A stretch of 64,000 bases of DNA from Fen-330 sp050008465 (GTDB lineage Bacteria > Acidobacteriota > Terriglobia > Bryobacterales > Bryobacteraceae), in contig JBEKMO010000005.1 in NCBI GenBank assembly GCA_050008465.1, positions 32,423 to 96,422 of the forward strand. The letters are read 5' to 3'. This document shows positions 33,071 to 41,056 of the stretch, piece after piece. Made by a program: the position numbers and the translations under genes. Numbering within the stretch: the stretch's first letter is position 1; every line of letters begins with the position of its first letter. Under the pieces are notes generated by a model, which did not search any database, was not told the origin of the DNA, and saw only the letters and a list, made by a program, of their open reading frames with translations.

Positions 33071-35161
33071 CTAGACGGCTTCGGCGGGGTTGTCAATAGG
33101 TCGTTGGGCGCCCCTTCGTCGCAAAGGAACCACAATGAATCCGGCGGCGACCAGCCAGGCGAGGGCGCTGAGGGCCGCGGCGCGTTTGAACAGAGGTGGC
33201 GCGAAGCGCATGAGGATGAGGTGGCGGCCGGCGGGGACCGAGAGGCCACGGAAGGCGACGTTGGTGTAGTGGAATGCCAGTTCCCGGCCTTCCATAAAGG
33301 CCCGCCAGCCGGGATAGTGCGCTTCGGATGTCACCAGGAAGGCCGGCGCGGGCGTGTCCACTTCGATTAGCACCGTGCGGGGTTCGTAACGGAGCACTTT
33401 GACCTGGCCGGGCGGGGCAGAATCGGGAAACATGGTGGCTGTCCCCAGGTTTACGATGGCTTCGCGGCGGGGGTCGAAATCGGGGGAGGTGAGGAGGCGG
33501 GCGGCTTCTTCCAGGCTTTGGGCAGGGCGGACTTTGTGGACCAGGAAGAAGCGCGGAAGCACCTTCGTGTTCTCGTAGACGTAGTCCTCGCGCAGCCGGG
33601 TGATGGGGGTCAGCCCCGCCACCGGTTGGCGCGAAAGCAGGTAGCGAACGTTCCCCAGGTCCAGCACCGGCGAATCGGTCTTCGCGACCTGGTAGTACGC
33701 GCCCCAGCGCTCGCCGCGGCAGAACGCCAGCCGCACCAGGATGGCGCGCGCCAGAGCCATCGGATCGTTGCCGTTGGCCGACGGGATTTCCAGCAGCGGC
33801 GCGGCCATCGCCCAGTCCTGCGAGGAGTTGATGGTGTCTATGCGGGCGGGCGGGAAGCTGCGCGCGGCGAGCATCCGCAGCCGCTCGACGTCCGTCTCGC
33901 TGCCGTGGAAACTGCCATGGCTGACGCCCGGCTCCTGCGCCACCGCTGCGGCGTTCATGGGACGGCCCGAGCCCACCAGAGTGAGGTCGATCGCGGCCAG
34001 AGCCACGGCTCCGTAAGCCAACGGACGCAGCTTGAAGAAGCCCTCGGTGCCCAGGCCCGCCAGAACCGCGATTCCCAGAATAAAGCACGGCGCGGAGAAC
34101 TCGGGGTGCAGCCCGTTGCGGATGGAGGCCGGCAGGAGCAAGGAGAAGGCCTTCCCAACGGGCGTCGAATCGCCCAGCATCGCAAGGAGCGCGACCACCG
34201 TCATGACCGAGAATAGCCTCGTCTCTACCCGCCTGCGGAGTGCGGCGGCGCCCACGGCCAGGGCCAGACCGAGGACGCCGCAATACAGGTACATGAAGGT
34301 CAGTTCCCCGTGGAAGGTGTAACGGCTCAGGTCGAAGATGTTGTAGTAGTCCGGCCAGACCATCGAAACCAGGCTCTGGAGGGGAGCGCCGCCGCCCGAT
34401 TTCAGCCAGCCAGTGCGGTATTGCGCGATGCTCAGACCGCTGAGCTGGATGGAAGGAAGCAGTTGGACCGCAGCCATCAGCGCCGCCCCAGCGCAACCGG
34501 CCAGCGCGAGCAGCGGCAGGCGGCGCGGCGCCTGCCGGAACAGCACGAGCAGGACGGAGAGCGAAAGCGTGGAGGCGAACACTACCGCCGTAAGCGGGGT
34601 ATGCCCCGCCAAGACCGACATCGCCAGAGCGATAGCGAGTACCGGGAGCCAGCGCAGGCTGTCGCGCAACGCAATGACGCTCAGCCAGGCCAGCGGTATC
34701 CAGGCGGCGGTCGAGACGGCGCCCATGTGCTCGACGTGCGCCGGGAAGAAGCCGCCCAACTGGTATACCGTGGCGCCCAGCAGCGCTCCCGGAACACCCA
34801 CACCCAGACGTTTCAACAGCAGGTAGGTGAACACCCCGCCGAGGAAGACGTGCAGGATGACGTTGCACTCGAGGAAATAGAGCAGGTGGCCGCCGAACAG
34901 GTTGCGCAGAACGATCAGCAGCGCCAGCGGCGGGTACAGCGCCTGGGTCTGGATGTTGGCCAGAAACGGCCTGCCGAAGTAGGTGAAGGGGTCCCAAAGC
35001 GGCAGGTCGAAGTGGCGGAACGACTCGGCGATGAACCAGGCGTGCGGGTAATGGAAGTAGCGGAAGTCCCAGGGAAAGACGTAGCCGGAGTAGAACAGCA
35101 CGTGGCGATAGAAAACCAGCACCTCGGCGAGCAGCACGGCATAAGGAAAATACTTGCGCAC
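33071..35161 (-). CDS. YfhO-family membrane protein (GT-C fold)
   Basis: This 696-residue protein has about 12 hydrophobic helices and the YfhO pattern: FYRHVLFYSGYVFPWDFRYFHYPHAWF near the start, WDPFTYFGRPFLANIQTQALYPP, and a C-terminal soluble domain with SEAHYPGWRAFMEGRELAFHYTNVAFRGLSVPAGRH. YfhO proteins belong to the GT-C glycosyltransferase fold and glycosylate teichoic acids in Firmicutes; the substrate in Acidobacteriota is unknown. The start is a GTG at 35161. It follows the kinase gene by 18 bases, at the distal end of the type VI locus. A long antisense-phase open frame overlapping it is a shadow. Confidence 0.85.
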   Translation of the reverse strand: MRKYFPYAVLLAEVLVFYRHVLFYSGYVFPWDFRYFHYPHAWFIAESFRHFDLPLWDPFTYFGRPFLANIQTQALYPPLALLIVLRNLFGGHLLYFLECNVILHVFLGGVFTYLLLKRLGVGVPGALLGATVYQLGGFFPAHVEHMGAVSTAAWIPLAWLSVIALRDSLRWLPVLAIALAMSVLAGHTPLTAVVFASTLSLSVLLVLFRQAPRRLPLLALAGCAGAALMAAVQLLPSIQLSGLSIAQYRTGWLKSGGGAPLQSLVSMVWPDYYNIFDLSRYTFHGELTFMYLYCGVLGLALAVGAAALRRRVETRLFSVMTVVALLAMLGDSTPVGKAFSLLLPASIRNGLHPEFSAPCFILGIAVLAGLGTEGFFKLRPLAYGAVALAAIDLTLVGSGRPMNAAAVAQEPGVSHGSFHGSETDVERLRMLAARSFPPARIDTINSSQDWAMAAPLLEIPSANGNDPMALARAILVRLAFCRGERWGAYYQVAKTDSPVLDLGNVRYLLSRQPVAGLTPITRLREDYVYENTKVLPRFFLVHKVRPAQSLEEAARLLTSPDFDPRREAIVNLGTATMFPDSAPPGQVKVLRYEPRTVLIEVDTPAPAFLVTSEAHYPGWRAFMEGRELAFHYTNVAFRGLSVPAGRHLILMRFAPPLFKRAAALSALAWLVAAGFIVVPLRRRGAQRPIDNPAEAV

Positions 35162-35179
35162 AGAATCCGTACAAGCGTT

Positions 35180-36889
35180 CTAGCGGCCCAGGAACTGCTC
35201 GAGTTTGTCGGTCTCGCGCTCGGCGTTCTCCAGGTTTCTCCTGGCCGCGGCCAGATCCTGGCGCTTGAGGGCGGCCTCGGCCTCGTCCAGGAGAAACTCC
35301 ATTCGTTTCCAGGAGGCGGAGATGTCGCCGCGGAGTCCCACGCCCATGCTGCGCTGCTGCTGCTCGAGGTTCTGGAGCGTGCCGCGCACGGCGTTGGCGC
35401 GTGCGGCGAGCATTCCCAGCCGTTCGCGCTGGCGTTCCAGGGCTGCCTGATCAACGGGGGGCGGACCTGGCTGCGGCGGCGGCGCAGTGGCGTGTTCAGG
35501 CTGGACGGGCGGCTCGACCGAGCCGGCCGGGGTTTGCGCCGGGGCGGTGCGGGAGGGCGGCGTCTGGCGGGGAGTCCGCAAGGCGCTCGAGGGAGGCTGC
35601 ACCGAGGTCGCCGGGGTCTGCACGGCGCTCGAGGGAGGCTGCGTCGAGGTGGGGGTCTGGCCCGGCGGCTGCGCGGCCGCCTCCAGCGGCGTCTCGGTTG
35701 CAGGCGCACCCGACTGTCTCGCGGCTTCACCCTGCTGCTGAGCGGGCGGCTGCTGCTGATCGACCACGGGCGGCTGGCCGGCGCCCGCGCGCGCGCGGTA
35801 CCAGCCCGGCAAGTAGATGGCGGCGAGAGCCAGGATGGCGACCACCAGCACCCCTCCTAAAGCCATGTAGAGCCCGCGGTGGCTGGCAGCCTGGGCGGGC
35901 GGCGGCGAAACAGGTGCGGCGTAGTACGGAGGCGGTGGAGCGGGCGCGGCGTAGGGCGCAGGGGAGGGCGGCGGCATCAGCACTCCGGCGGTCTGGGTCG
36001 GCGCCACATGGGGAGGCGCGGGAGCGGCGGCGGCCACGCCGGGCTTGGCGCCGGCTGGAGGGGCCAGGCTCTGCTTCACGCTCTCTAGCGCCCCGCGAAA
36101 CGCCTGAGCGGTCTGGAAGCGGTTTGCCGGGTCCTTCTGAATGGCGGTCATGATGATCTCGTTCAGGCCGGGCGGCAGCGTTGGATCCAACTGGATCGGC
36201 GGCACCGGCTGCTGCTCCAGGTGCGCCACCATCAGCGAGTAGTCGCTGTCCCCTTTGAAAGGCCGCGTGCCAGTCACGATCTCGTACAGGGAGACCCCCA
36301 CCGAGTACAGATCCGAGCGGGCGTCCAGCGTCGTGACACCCTTGACCTGCTCGGGCGACATGTAAAAGAGGGAGCCGAGCGTCGTGCCGGTCATGGTGAG
36401 CTTGCGGTCGGCCATGGCTTTGGCGATGCCGAAATCCATCAGCTTGATCTGACCCTGCGGCGTCACCATCATGTTGGCCGGCTTGATGTCGCGATGGACC
36501 ACACCCCGCTCGTGGGCGTAACTCAGGGCCGAGAGGACCTGAGACATGTAGTCGACGGCTTCCCAAAGGGTGAGCGGTCCCTCGCGCAGCCGCTCCTCGA
36601 GCGTGCGCCCCTCGACGAACTCCATCATCATGAGGAGCTGGTTCTCCATGCGCAGCGCGGTGTGCAGCCCCGCGATGTGGGGATGGTTGAGACTGGCGAG
36701 CAGCTTGATCTCGCGGATGAAGCGGTCCGCCAATTCCGGCGCCTCGGCCAGATTGGGGAGGAGCACTTTCATGGCCTCGGTGCGGTCGGAGATGACGTTC
36801 CGCACCTTGTAGACCTTGCCCATTCCCCCCGCGCCCAGGATGCCGATGATCTGGTAATCTCCGACAGTATCGCCGATATTGAATGCCAT
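35180..36889 (-). CDS. PpkA-like serine/threonine protein kinase
   Basis: The 569-residue kinase has a complete N-terminal catalytic domain: glycine loop GAGGMGKVY, Lys41 (AMKVLL), HRD with catalytic Asp134 (VVHRDIKPANMM), DFG at 152-154 and SPEQ. A proline-rich linker leads to one membrane helix near 330-355 (ALGGVLVVAILALAAIYL), then a repetitive Pro/Thr/Gln region (QTP, QPPSSA) and a C-terminal coiled coil (LEQQQRSMGVGLRG...AEAALKRQDLAAARRNLENAE). A membrane kinase beside type VI genes suggests PpkA-like post-translational control of the apparatus; Fha and the phosphatase PppA are not seen here. Confidence 0.88.
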   Translation of the reverse strand: MAFNIGDTVGDYQIIGILGAGGMGKVYKVRNVISDRTEAMKVLLPNLAEAPELADRFIREIKLLASLNHPHIAGLHTALRMENQLLMMMEFVEGRTLEERLREGPLTLWEAVDYMSQVLSALSYAHERGVVHRDIKPANMMVTPQGQIKLMDFGIAKAMADRKLTMTGTTLGSLFYMSPEQVKGVTTLDARSDLYSVGVSLYEIVTGTRPFKGDSDYSLMVAHLEQQPVPPIQLDPTLPPGLNEIIMTAIQKDPANRFQTAQAFRGALESVKQSLAPPAGAKPGVAAAAPAPPHVAPTQTAGVLMPPPSPAPYAAPAPPPPYYAAPVSPPPAQAASHRGLYMALGGVLVVAILALAAIYLPGWYRARAGAGQPPVVDQQQPPAQQQGEAARQSGAPATETPLEAAAQPPGQTPTSTQPPSSAVQTPATSVQPPSSALRTPRQTPPSRTAPAQTPAGSVEPPVQPEHATAPPPQPGPPPVDQAALERQRERLGMLAARANAVRGTLQNLEQQQRSMGVGLRGDISASWKRMEFLLDEAEAALKRQDLAAARRNLENAERETDKLEQFLGR

Positions 36890-36901
36890 ACAGGCCCCCG
36901 T

Positions 36902-37870
36902 TTAGTGATTGCTCACCATGTCGCCGACCTTGGCCGGCGTAGTCCCCGTGTAACGTCCCACCGCGGACTGCTCATCCACCTCGGTGATGACCACCTCGCC
37001 CACTCTGTCCGCAATGCTGCGGAGAATCTTGCCGGTCGCCGGGTCGCGCACGTCGCGGATCTTGCGGCGGACCTCCAGGCGATCGCCCACCTTGAGACCC
37101 TTCCGGCTGCCGACGTTGAGAACCACCGTGCCGCCGGTCGAATCCGCCACCAGCCCGTCGATCACCACGGCTCTGGCCACCAGCCGCCCGGACTGCTGAT
37201 CGAGCTGGAAGCAAAGCTGATCCACGGAGGCGTTGACCGCCTCGCCCAGAATGGTGTTCGCGAAATTCTGGCTGGTCATGCCCCCGCCGGCGCCGCCGAC
37301 CACCGAGCCGCCGCCGGCGCCGAGCAGCGAGGTTCCCTTGCGGGTGGATTCCCCCACTCCTTTGGCCGTGGCAACGATCTCCGCGGTGTCGGTGTTCACC
37401 ATGCGCGCGCTGATGCCCACCACGGCCTTGGCTTCCGTGTGCTTGACGCCGCCGAGGCCGAACGTGCCGGTCACCCGGCTCAGGGCGCCACCGCCGACCC
37501 CGGTGCTCTTGTCGTCGCGGCCGAATTGAGTGATGCTGCCCATGATGATCGCATCCACCCCCAGCACCCGGCCGATCCTGGCGGCGGAGTTGGAGTCGGC
37601 CCGGTCGCTGTTGGAGAGATTCTGCTCGCCGAGGATCTTGTCCAGCGCCTTGCGTTCGATGACGGAGTACTTTCCGCTAGCTACGAGCTTCTCGACGATC
37701 AGGTCGGCAATGCCCTTGCCGATGTCCTGATCGGTGCCGTAGATCGCCGCCACAGAACTGCGGACCGTGGCGTAGTCGAAGTTGACGACGGCAACCCGCT
37801 TCCTTTGCTGCGCGGCCGCGGACGTCGTCACCACAGCGGCCAGAACGAGCGAAACCACAAAACGGCGCAT
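36902..37870 (-). CDS. CsgG-family secreted/outer-membrane-associated protein
   Basis: The 322-residue protein begins at the ATG at 37870 with GGAGG six bases upstream. It has a signal peptide (MRRFVVSLVLAAVVTTSAAAQ) without a lipobox cysteine. The CsgG-type core is clear: RVAVVNFDY, LIVEKLVASGKYSVIERKALDKILGEQ, ARIGRVLGVDAIIMGSITQFG, and VGISARMVNTDTAEIVATAKG. The C-terminal part (GSRKGLKVGDRLEVRRKIRDVRDPATG) resembles FlgT-C/TPR-associated domains. True CsgG is a curli secretion pore; no curli subunit is nearby. It lies between the type VI adaptor and the kinase, so a role in that system's envelope passage is possible but unproven. Confidence 0.8.
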   Translation of the reverse strand: MRRFVVSLVLAAVVTTSAAAQQRKRVAVVNFDYATVRSSVAAIYGTDQDIGKGIADLIVEKLVASGKYSVIERKALDKILGEQNLSNSDRADSNSAARIGRVLGVDAIIMGSITQFGRDDKSTGVGGGALSRVTGTFGLGGVKHTEAKAVVGISARMVNTDTAEIVATAKGVGESTRKGTSLLGAGGGSVVGGAGGGMTSQNFANTILGEAVNASVDQLCFQLDQQSGRLVARAVVIDGLVADSTGGTVVLNVGSRKGLKVGDRLEVRRKIRDVRDPATGKILRSIADRVGEVVITEVDEQSAVGRYTGTTPAKVGDMVSNH

Positions 37871-37928
37871 CGTGCCCTCCTCGGAGCTCTCAACGATAGT
37901 AATAGCACTATTGTAGCGAAGCGACAAG

Positions 37929-38465
37929 CTACGCCGTCTTCAACTCGTCCTTGTGCGGGACCAGCTTGCCGTCCGCGAGGTCGAAGCGCAGCAGCGCGCC
38001 CGGATCTTCCCCTTCCAGCACCCAGGTCTTGACAGGGCCGAAGAATTCGGTCAGTTCCCCGGAGTTGCAGGAAGGCAGATAGGTCCGCAGCACACGCGGG
38101 TCGTAGTAGCGGAAGTAGAACGCCTTGCCGTCGCTGCCGTGGACCATCAGGAAGCGGCGCAGGTGGTGGCGCATGGCGAGGAAGTCCACTGGCGCAACCA
38201 CGAAGACGCCCCAATGCTTGCCCCACCCCTCTTTGATCACCCACTCGGTGAACTCGCTCTTGGGCTCGAGCCGGACCAGGTAGGGCGCCACCTCGGCCAG
38301 ATCGGGCTTGATCTCGCCGGTGTAGAGACACTCGAACTGGGGCCGCTGCGCGCCATAGAGCTTGTCCAGGAGGTCGGGGACGGAAGCCCCGTCCAGGACG
38401 GCAAACACGTTCGCCCCGTCCTCTTTGAACAGGATCGGACTCACTGCCTCGACGATTTTGTCCAT
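37929..38465 (-). CDS. DUF4123 type VI effector adaptor
   Basis: The 178-residue protein matches the DUF4123 (Tap/TEC) pattern: FAVLDGASVPDLLDKLY, LYTGEIKPDLAEVAPYLVRLEP, WGVFVVAP...HHLRRFLMV, AFYFRYYDPRVLRTYLPSC and FFGPVKTWVLEGED. These chaperones load an effector onto VgrG and are usually encoded beside both. It follows vgrG by 10 bases. The next gene downstream is the CsgG-like protein rather than a recognisable toxin. Confidence 0.9.
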   Translation of the reverse strand: MDKIVEAVSPILFKEDGANVFAVLDGASVPDLLDKLYGAQRPQFECLYTGEIKPDLAEVAPYLVRLEPKSEFTEWVIKEGWGKHWGVFVVAPVDFLAMRHHLRRFLMVHGSDGKAFYFRYYDPRVLRTYLPSCNSGELTEFFGPVKTWVLEGEDPGALLRFDLADGKLVPHKDELKTA

Positions 38466-38475
38466 GTTCCCCCGG

Positions 38476-40569
38476 TTACTGCGACCTCTGGCAGTACGGG
38501 CAGACCTGGCACAGCGCCGCCCCTCGCGCCGCGGCCTGCGTCAACATGCTCGCGGCAGCGGAGTAGGTGGTCGGCTTCGGCGGACGCGGTGGGGGCGGCG
38601 GAGGCGCTGACTGAGTCGGCGCGCCCGGGCTCACTTCTTTCGGATCCTCCGGCGCCGTCGGGCTGGAACCCGCGCCGGAACCAGCGGCGCCGCCGCTGTT
38701 GATCATCACCATGCTGCCCTTGATAAATATGCCGCCGGAGTTGATGTTGATGAAATTGCCGCCCACTTTCAGAGTGAGCGTGGTCCCGGACTCGATCACC
38801 AGGTTCATGCCGGCCTTGAGATGGATCTCCGTGCCCGCGTCCATGGCCCAGTTCTGGCCCACCTTCTCCTGCTTGTTGGTGCCGATGTTGAGCGAGTGCG
38901 TAGAGCCGACCTTCTGGTTCAGGTTCTGATCGACGTAGACGTGCCGGTCCATCTTCGAGCGCTCGAAGTGGTTGCCCTTGATCAGGTGATGGCTGTTTCC
39001 GACGATGGTTTCCTTGCGGTCGTGGTCGACCAGCATGTCGTAGTCGTACGCGGCGTGAACGTAGATCTGCTCTTTGCTCTTGGTGTCGTCGTACCGCATT
39101 TCGTTGGAATTGCCGCCGCCTTTGGAACTGCTGGAGCGGAAGGTGCTCATCACCTGCTTGTCGGGCAGCGGATAGGGCACCCATTGCGCTTCATTGTACA
39201 CGCCGCCGGTGATCAGCGGCCGGTCGGGGTCGCCTTCCAGGAAGCTCACCACCACTTCCTGGCCGATACGCGGGAGGCTGATGAACCCCCATTTGTTCCC
39301 GGCCCAGGGCCAGGCGACCCGAATCCAGCAGGAGCTTTTCTCGTTGTTCGTGCCAACGCGGTCCCAGTGGAATTGCACTTTGACGCGCCCGTACTTGTCG
39401 CAGTAAATCTCCTCCCCGGACGGCCCCACCACCACCGCCGTCTGGATGCTGTGGATGAGGGGCTTGGGCGCGACGCACGGGGGCCGAAACGGCGTCGAGG
39501 CCTTGATGCAGGTGAAGGTGTTGCTATAGGTCGAGTCGCTCACCGAGCCGGCGCCCGAGTAGAAGCCACCCTCCTCGGCGTGGTGTGTCAAAGATGTCAG
39601 CACATAGGTGTCGTTCTGGTCCCGGCGATCATGACCGTACAGATCGAACTTGTAGCCCGAGACGAAGGCGCGGACGTCGCTGTGGCCGCTCACCACGGCG
39701 TGCTCGGCCTCTTCATGCTCGATACGGAGCTTCACCAAGTTCTCGCCCTGCGGCCGCGTCTCGTACTCGCCGGGGTAGTCGTAGATCTCGAAGCGCTGGT
39801 TGCCTCCCTGGTTGATCTGGCTCTGCGTCTCGGACTGAAGCTTGGTGCCGGGGGTCTCGAAGTTGTAGTCCATGTATGAGAACTTCCCGCTGCGGAGCGC
39901 GTTCTCGTAGCGCCAGGAGTACACCACATCCTCTTCCCGGAGCGCGCCTTGGCCGGTGGTGCGCTCCAGCATCGCGCGCGGCTGGTCCGGACAAGGCTGG
40001 AGCGCCGATGGCGAGTCGGCGATGATCATGGAGTGCTTGCCGTTCTCGTGCTTGAAAAAGTAGAAAATGCCCTCCTCTTCCATCAGGCGAGAAACGAAGT
40101 TGAAGGAGGTCTCGCGGTACTGGACGCAGTACTCCCAGGGATCGTAGGACCCCCGCAACTGGAGCTGGTAATCCGTGAAGCCCAGATCCTTGAAGATCTT
40201 CTCGATGATATCGGGCACCGTCTGGTTCTGGAAGATGCGACAATCGGCGGCGCGAGTGAGGAACCAGAGCCACGGCACGATCTCGGCCTCGTAGCGTGTA
40301 AGGCGTTCCTCTCCAGGCAGTTGCTGAAACCGGCTCACGTAACCGTTGAAGTACCGCGCCTTGCCGGTGTCCGCCAGCCGCACCGAGAAGCTCACATTCT
40401 GCCCGACCATTTGGTCGAAGTCGATGGCCGGGTCTTCCGAGAGCAAGTCCAGGTGGAAATGGAACAACTGCGAGATCCCCTCGTTGCCCGAGAATTCGCG
40501 CAGCAGGAACTTGTCGTCGCCGAGTTTCGTTTGCAGGTTGAGAAAGCGGTCTTTTTCAGTCCAGGGCAT
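38476..40569 (-). CDS. vgrG: type VI spike protein VgrG (TssI)
   Basis: The 697-residue protein begins at the ATG at 40569 (MPWTEKDRFLNL). It has a gp27-like base (HFHLDLLSEDPAIDFDQMVGQNVSF, RETSFNFVSRLMEEEGIFYFF), a gp5-like OB domain (GEEIYCDKYGRVKVQFHWDR, CWIRVAWPWAGNKWGFISLPRIGQEVVVSFLEGDPDRPLI) and a beta-helix needle (SLNIGTNKQEKVGQNW). The C-terminus is a proline-rich segment (APPPPPPRPPKP) followed by a cysteine cluster (ALCQVCPYCQRSQ), not a known toxin domain. It trimerises at the tip of the Hcp tube and carries the PAAR protein encoded just upstream. Confidence 0.95.
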   Translation of the reverse strand: MPWTEKDRFLNLQTKLGDDKFLLREFSGNEGISQLFHFHLDLLSEDPAIDFDQMVGQNVSFSVRLADTGKARYFNGYVSRFQQLPGEERLTRYEAEIVPWLWFLTRAADCRIFQNQTVPDIIEKIFKDLGFTDYQLQLRGSYDPWEYCVQYRETSFNFVSRLMEEEGIFYFFKHENGKHSMIIADSPSALQPCPDQPRAMLERTTGQGALREEDVVYSWRYENALRSGKFSYMDYNFETPGTKLQSETQSQINQGGNQRFEIYDYPGEYETRPQGENLVKLRIEHEEAEHAVVSGHSDVRAFVSGYKFDLYGHDRRDQNDTYVLTSLTHHAEEGGFYSGAGSVSDSTYSNTFTCIKASTPFRPPCVAPKPLIHSIQTAVVVGPSGEEIYCDKYGRVKVQFHWDRVGTNNEKSSCWIRVAWPWAGNKWGFISLPRIGQEVVVSFLEGDPDRPLITGGVYNEAQWVPYPLPDKQVMSTFRSSSSKGGGNSNEMRYDDTKSKEQIYVHAAYDYDMLVDHDRKETIVGNSHHLIKGNHFERSKMDRHVYVDQNLNQKVGSTHSLNIGTNKQEKVGQNWAMDAGTEIHLKAGMNLVIESGTTLTLKVGGNFININSGGIFIKGSMVMINSGGAAGSGAGSSPTAPEDPKEVSPGAPTQSAPPPPPPRPPKPTTYSAAASMLTQAAARGAALCQVCPYCQRSQ

Positions 40570-40573
40570 ATCG

Positions 40574-41056
40574 CTATCCAATGATGACCGTGGTGCAGCC
40601 CATCGAGATGGGGTTGGGGGGACCCAACGGTTCAATCACCTTGTCCCCCTGCCGCGCCGCGGGCAGGTTGCCGATCATGACGGTGGTGGAGCATTGGAGC
40701 ACCACCCCCGGACCGTGGGGCGGAACGGGCGAGGGCGTGACGCAGGCGTGGATGTCCGTGCCCAAGGCCGTCATCATGCTCGACATGGAGGCCAGAAGGC
40801 TGGCCTTGGTGGCCTGCTCGGCGGCGTAGGCGGCGGGCATGGCGGGTCCCGCCGCCGCCTTGGTGGCCGATTCCGCCGCTTGTACGGCGATGTCCGCGGC
40901 TTGCTTAGCGGCTTGGATCCCGGCGGCCGCCGCCGCCGGGACCCCCCGCCAGGCCGGAAGGAACCCGATCATACAGGTCGGGCAACCGGGCCCCGGCGTG
41001 AGCATCGGCGGCAGCGGATGCGAAACCGGATCGGTTATTCTTGCGGCGGGGGGCAT
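40574..41056 (-). CDS. PAAR-domain type VI spike tip with alanine-rich insert
   Basis: The 160-residue protein starts with a PAAR-type segment (MPPAARITDPVSHPL, TPGPGCPTCMIGFLPAWRG) and ends with the rest of the fold (DIHACVTPSPVPPHGPG, STTVMIGNLPAARQGD, NPISMGCTTVIIG). Between them is an alanine-rich helical stretch of about 60-70 residues, as in a known PAAR subfamily. It sharpens the VgrG spike and may bind metal. It overlaps clpV by 22 bases and precedes vgrG by four. Confidence 0.88.
   Translation of the reverse strand: MPPAARITDPVSHPLPPMLTPGPGCPTCMIGFLPAWRGVPAAAAAGIQAAKQAADIAVQAAESATKAAAGPAMPAAYAAEQATKASLLASMSSMMTALGTDIHACVTPSPVPPHGPGVVLQCSTTVMIGNLPAARQGDKVIEPLGPPNPISMGCTTVIIG

Noticed and set aside
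32800..33099. Small open frame after the transposase
   Set aside because: It crosses the inferred IS right end and the end of the YfhO gene and shows no protein-like pattern.
33093..35174. A 693-residue open frame on the minus strand overlapping the YfhO-family gene
   Set aside because: It is the same strand in another phase, is arginine/proline-rich without domains, and is explained by GC codon bias over the membrane protein.
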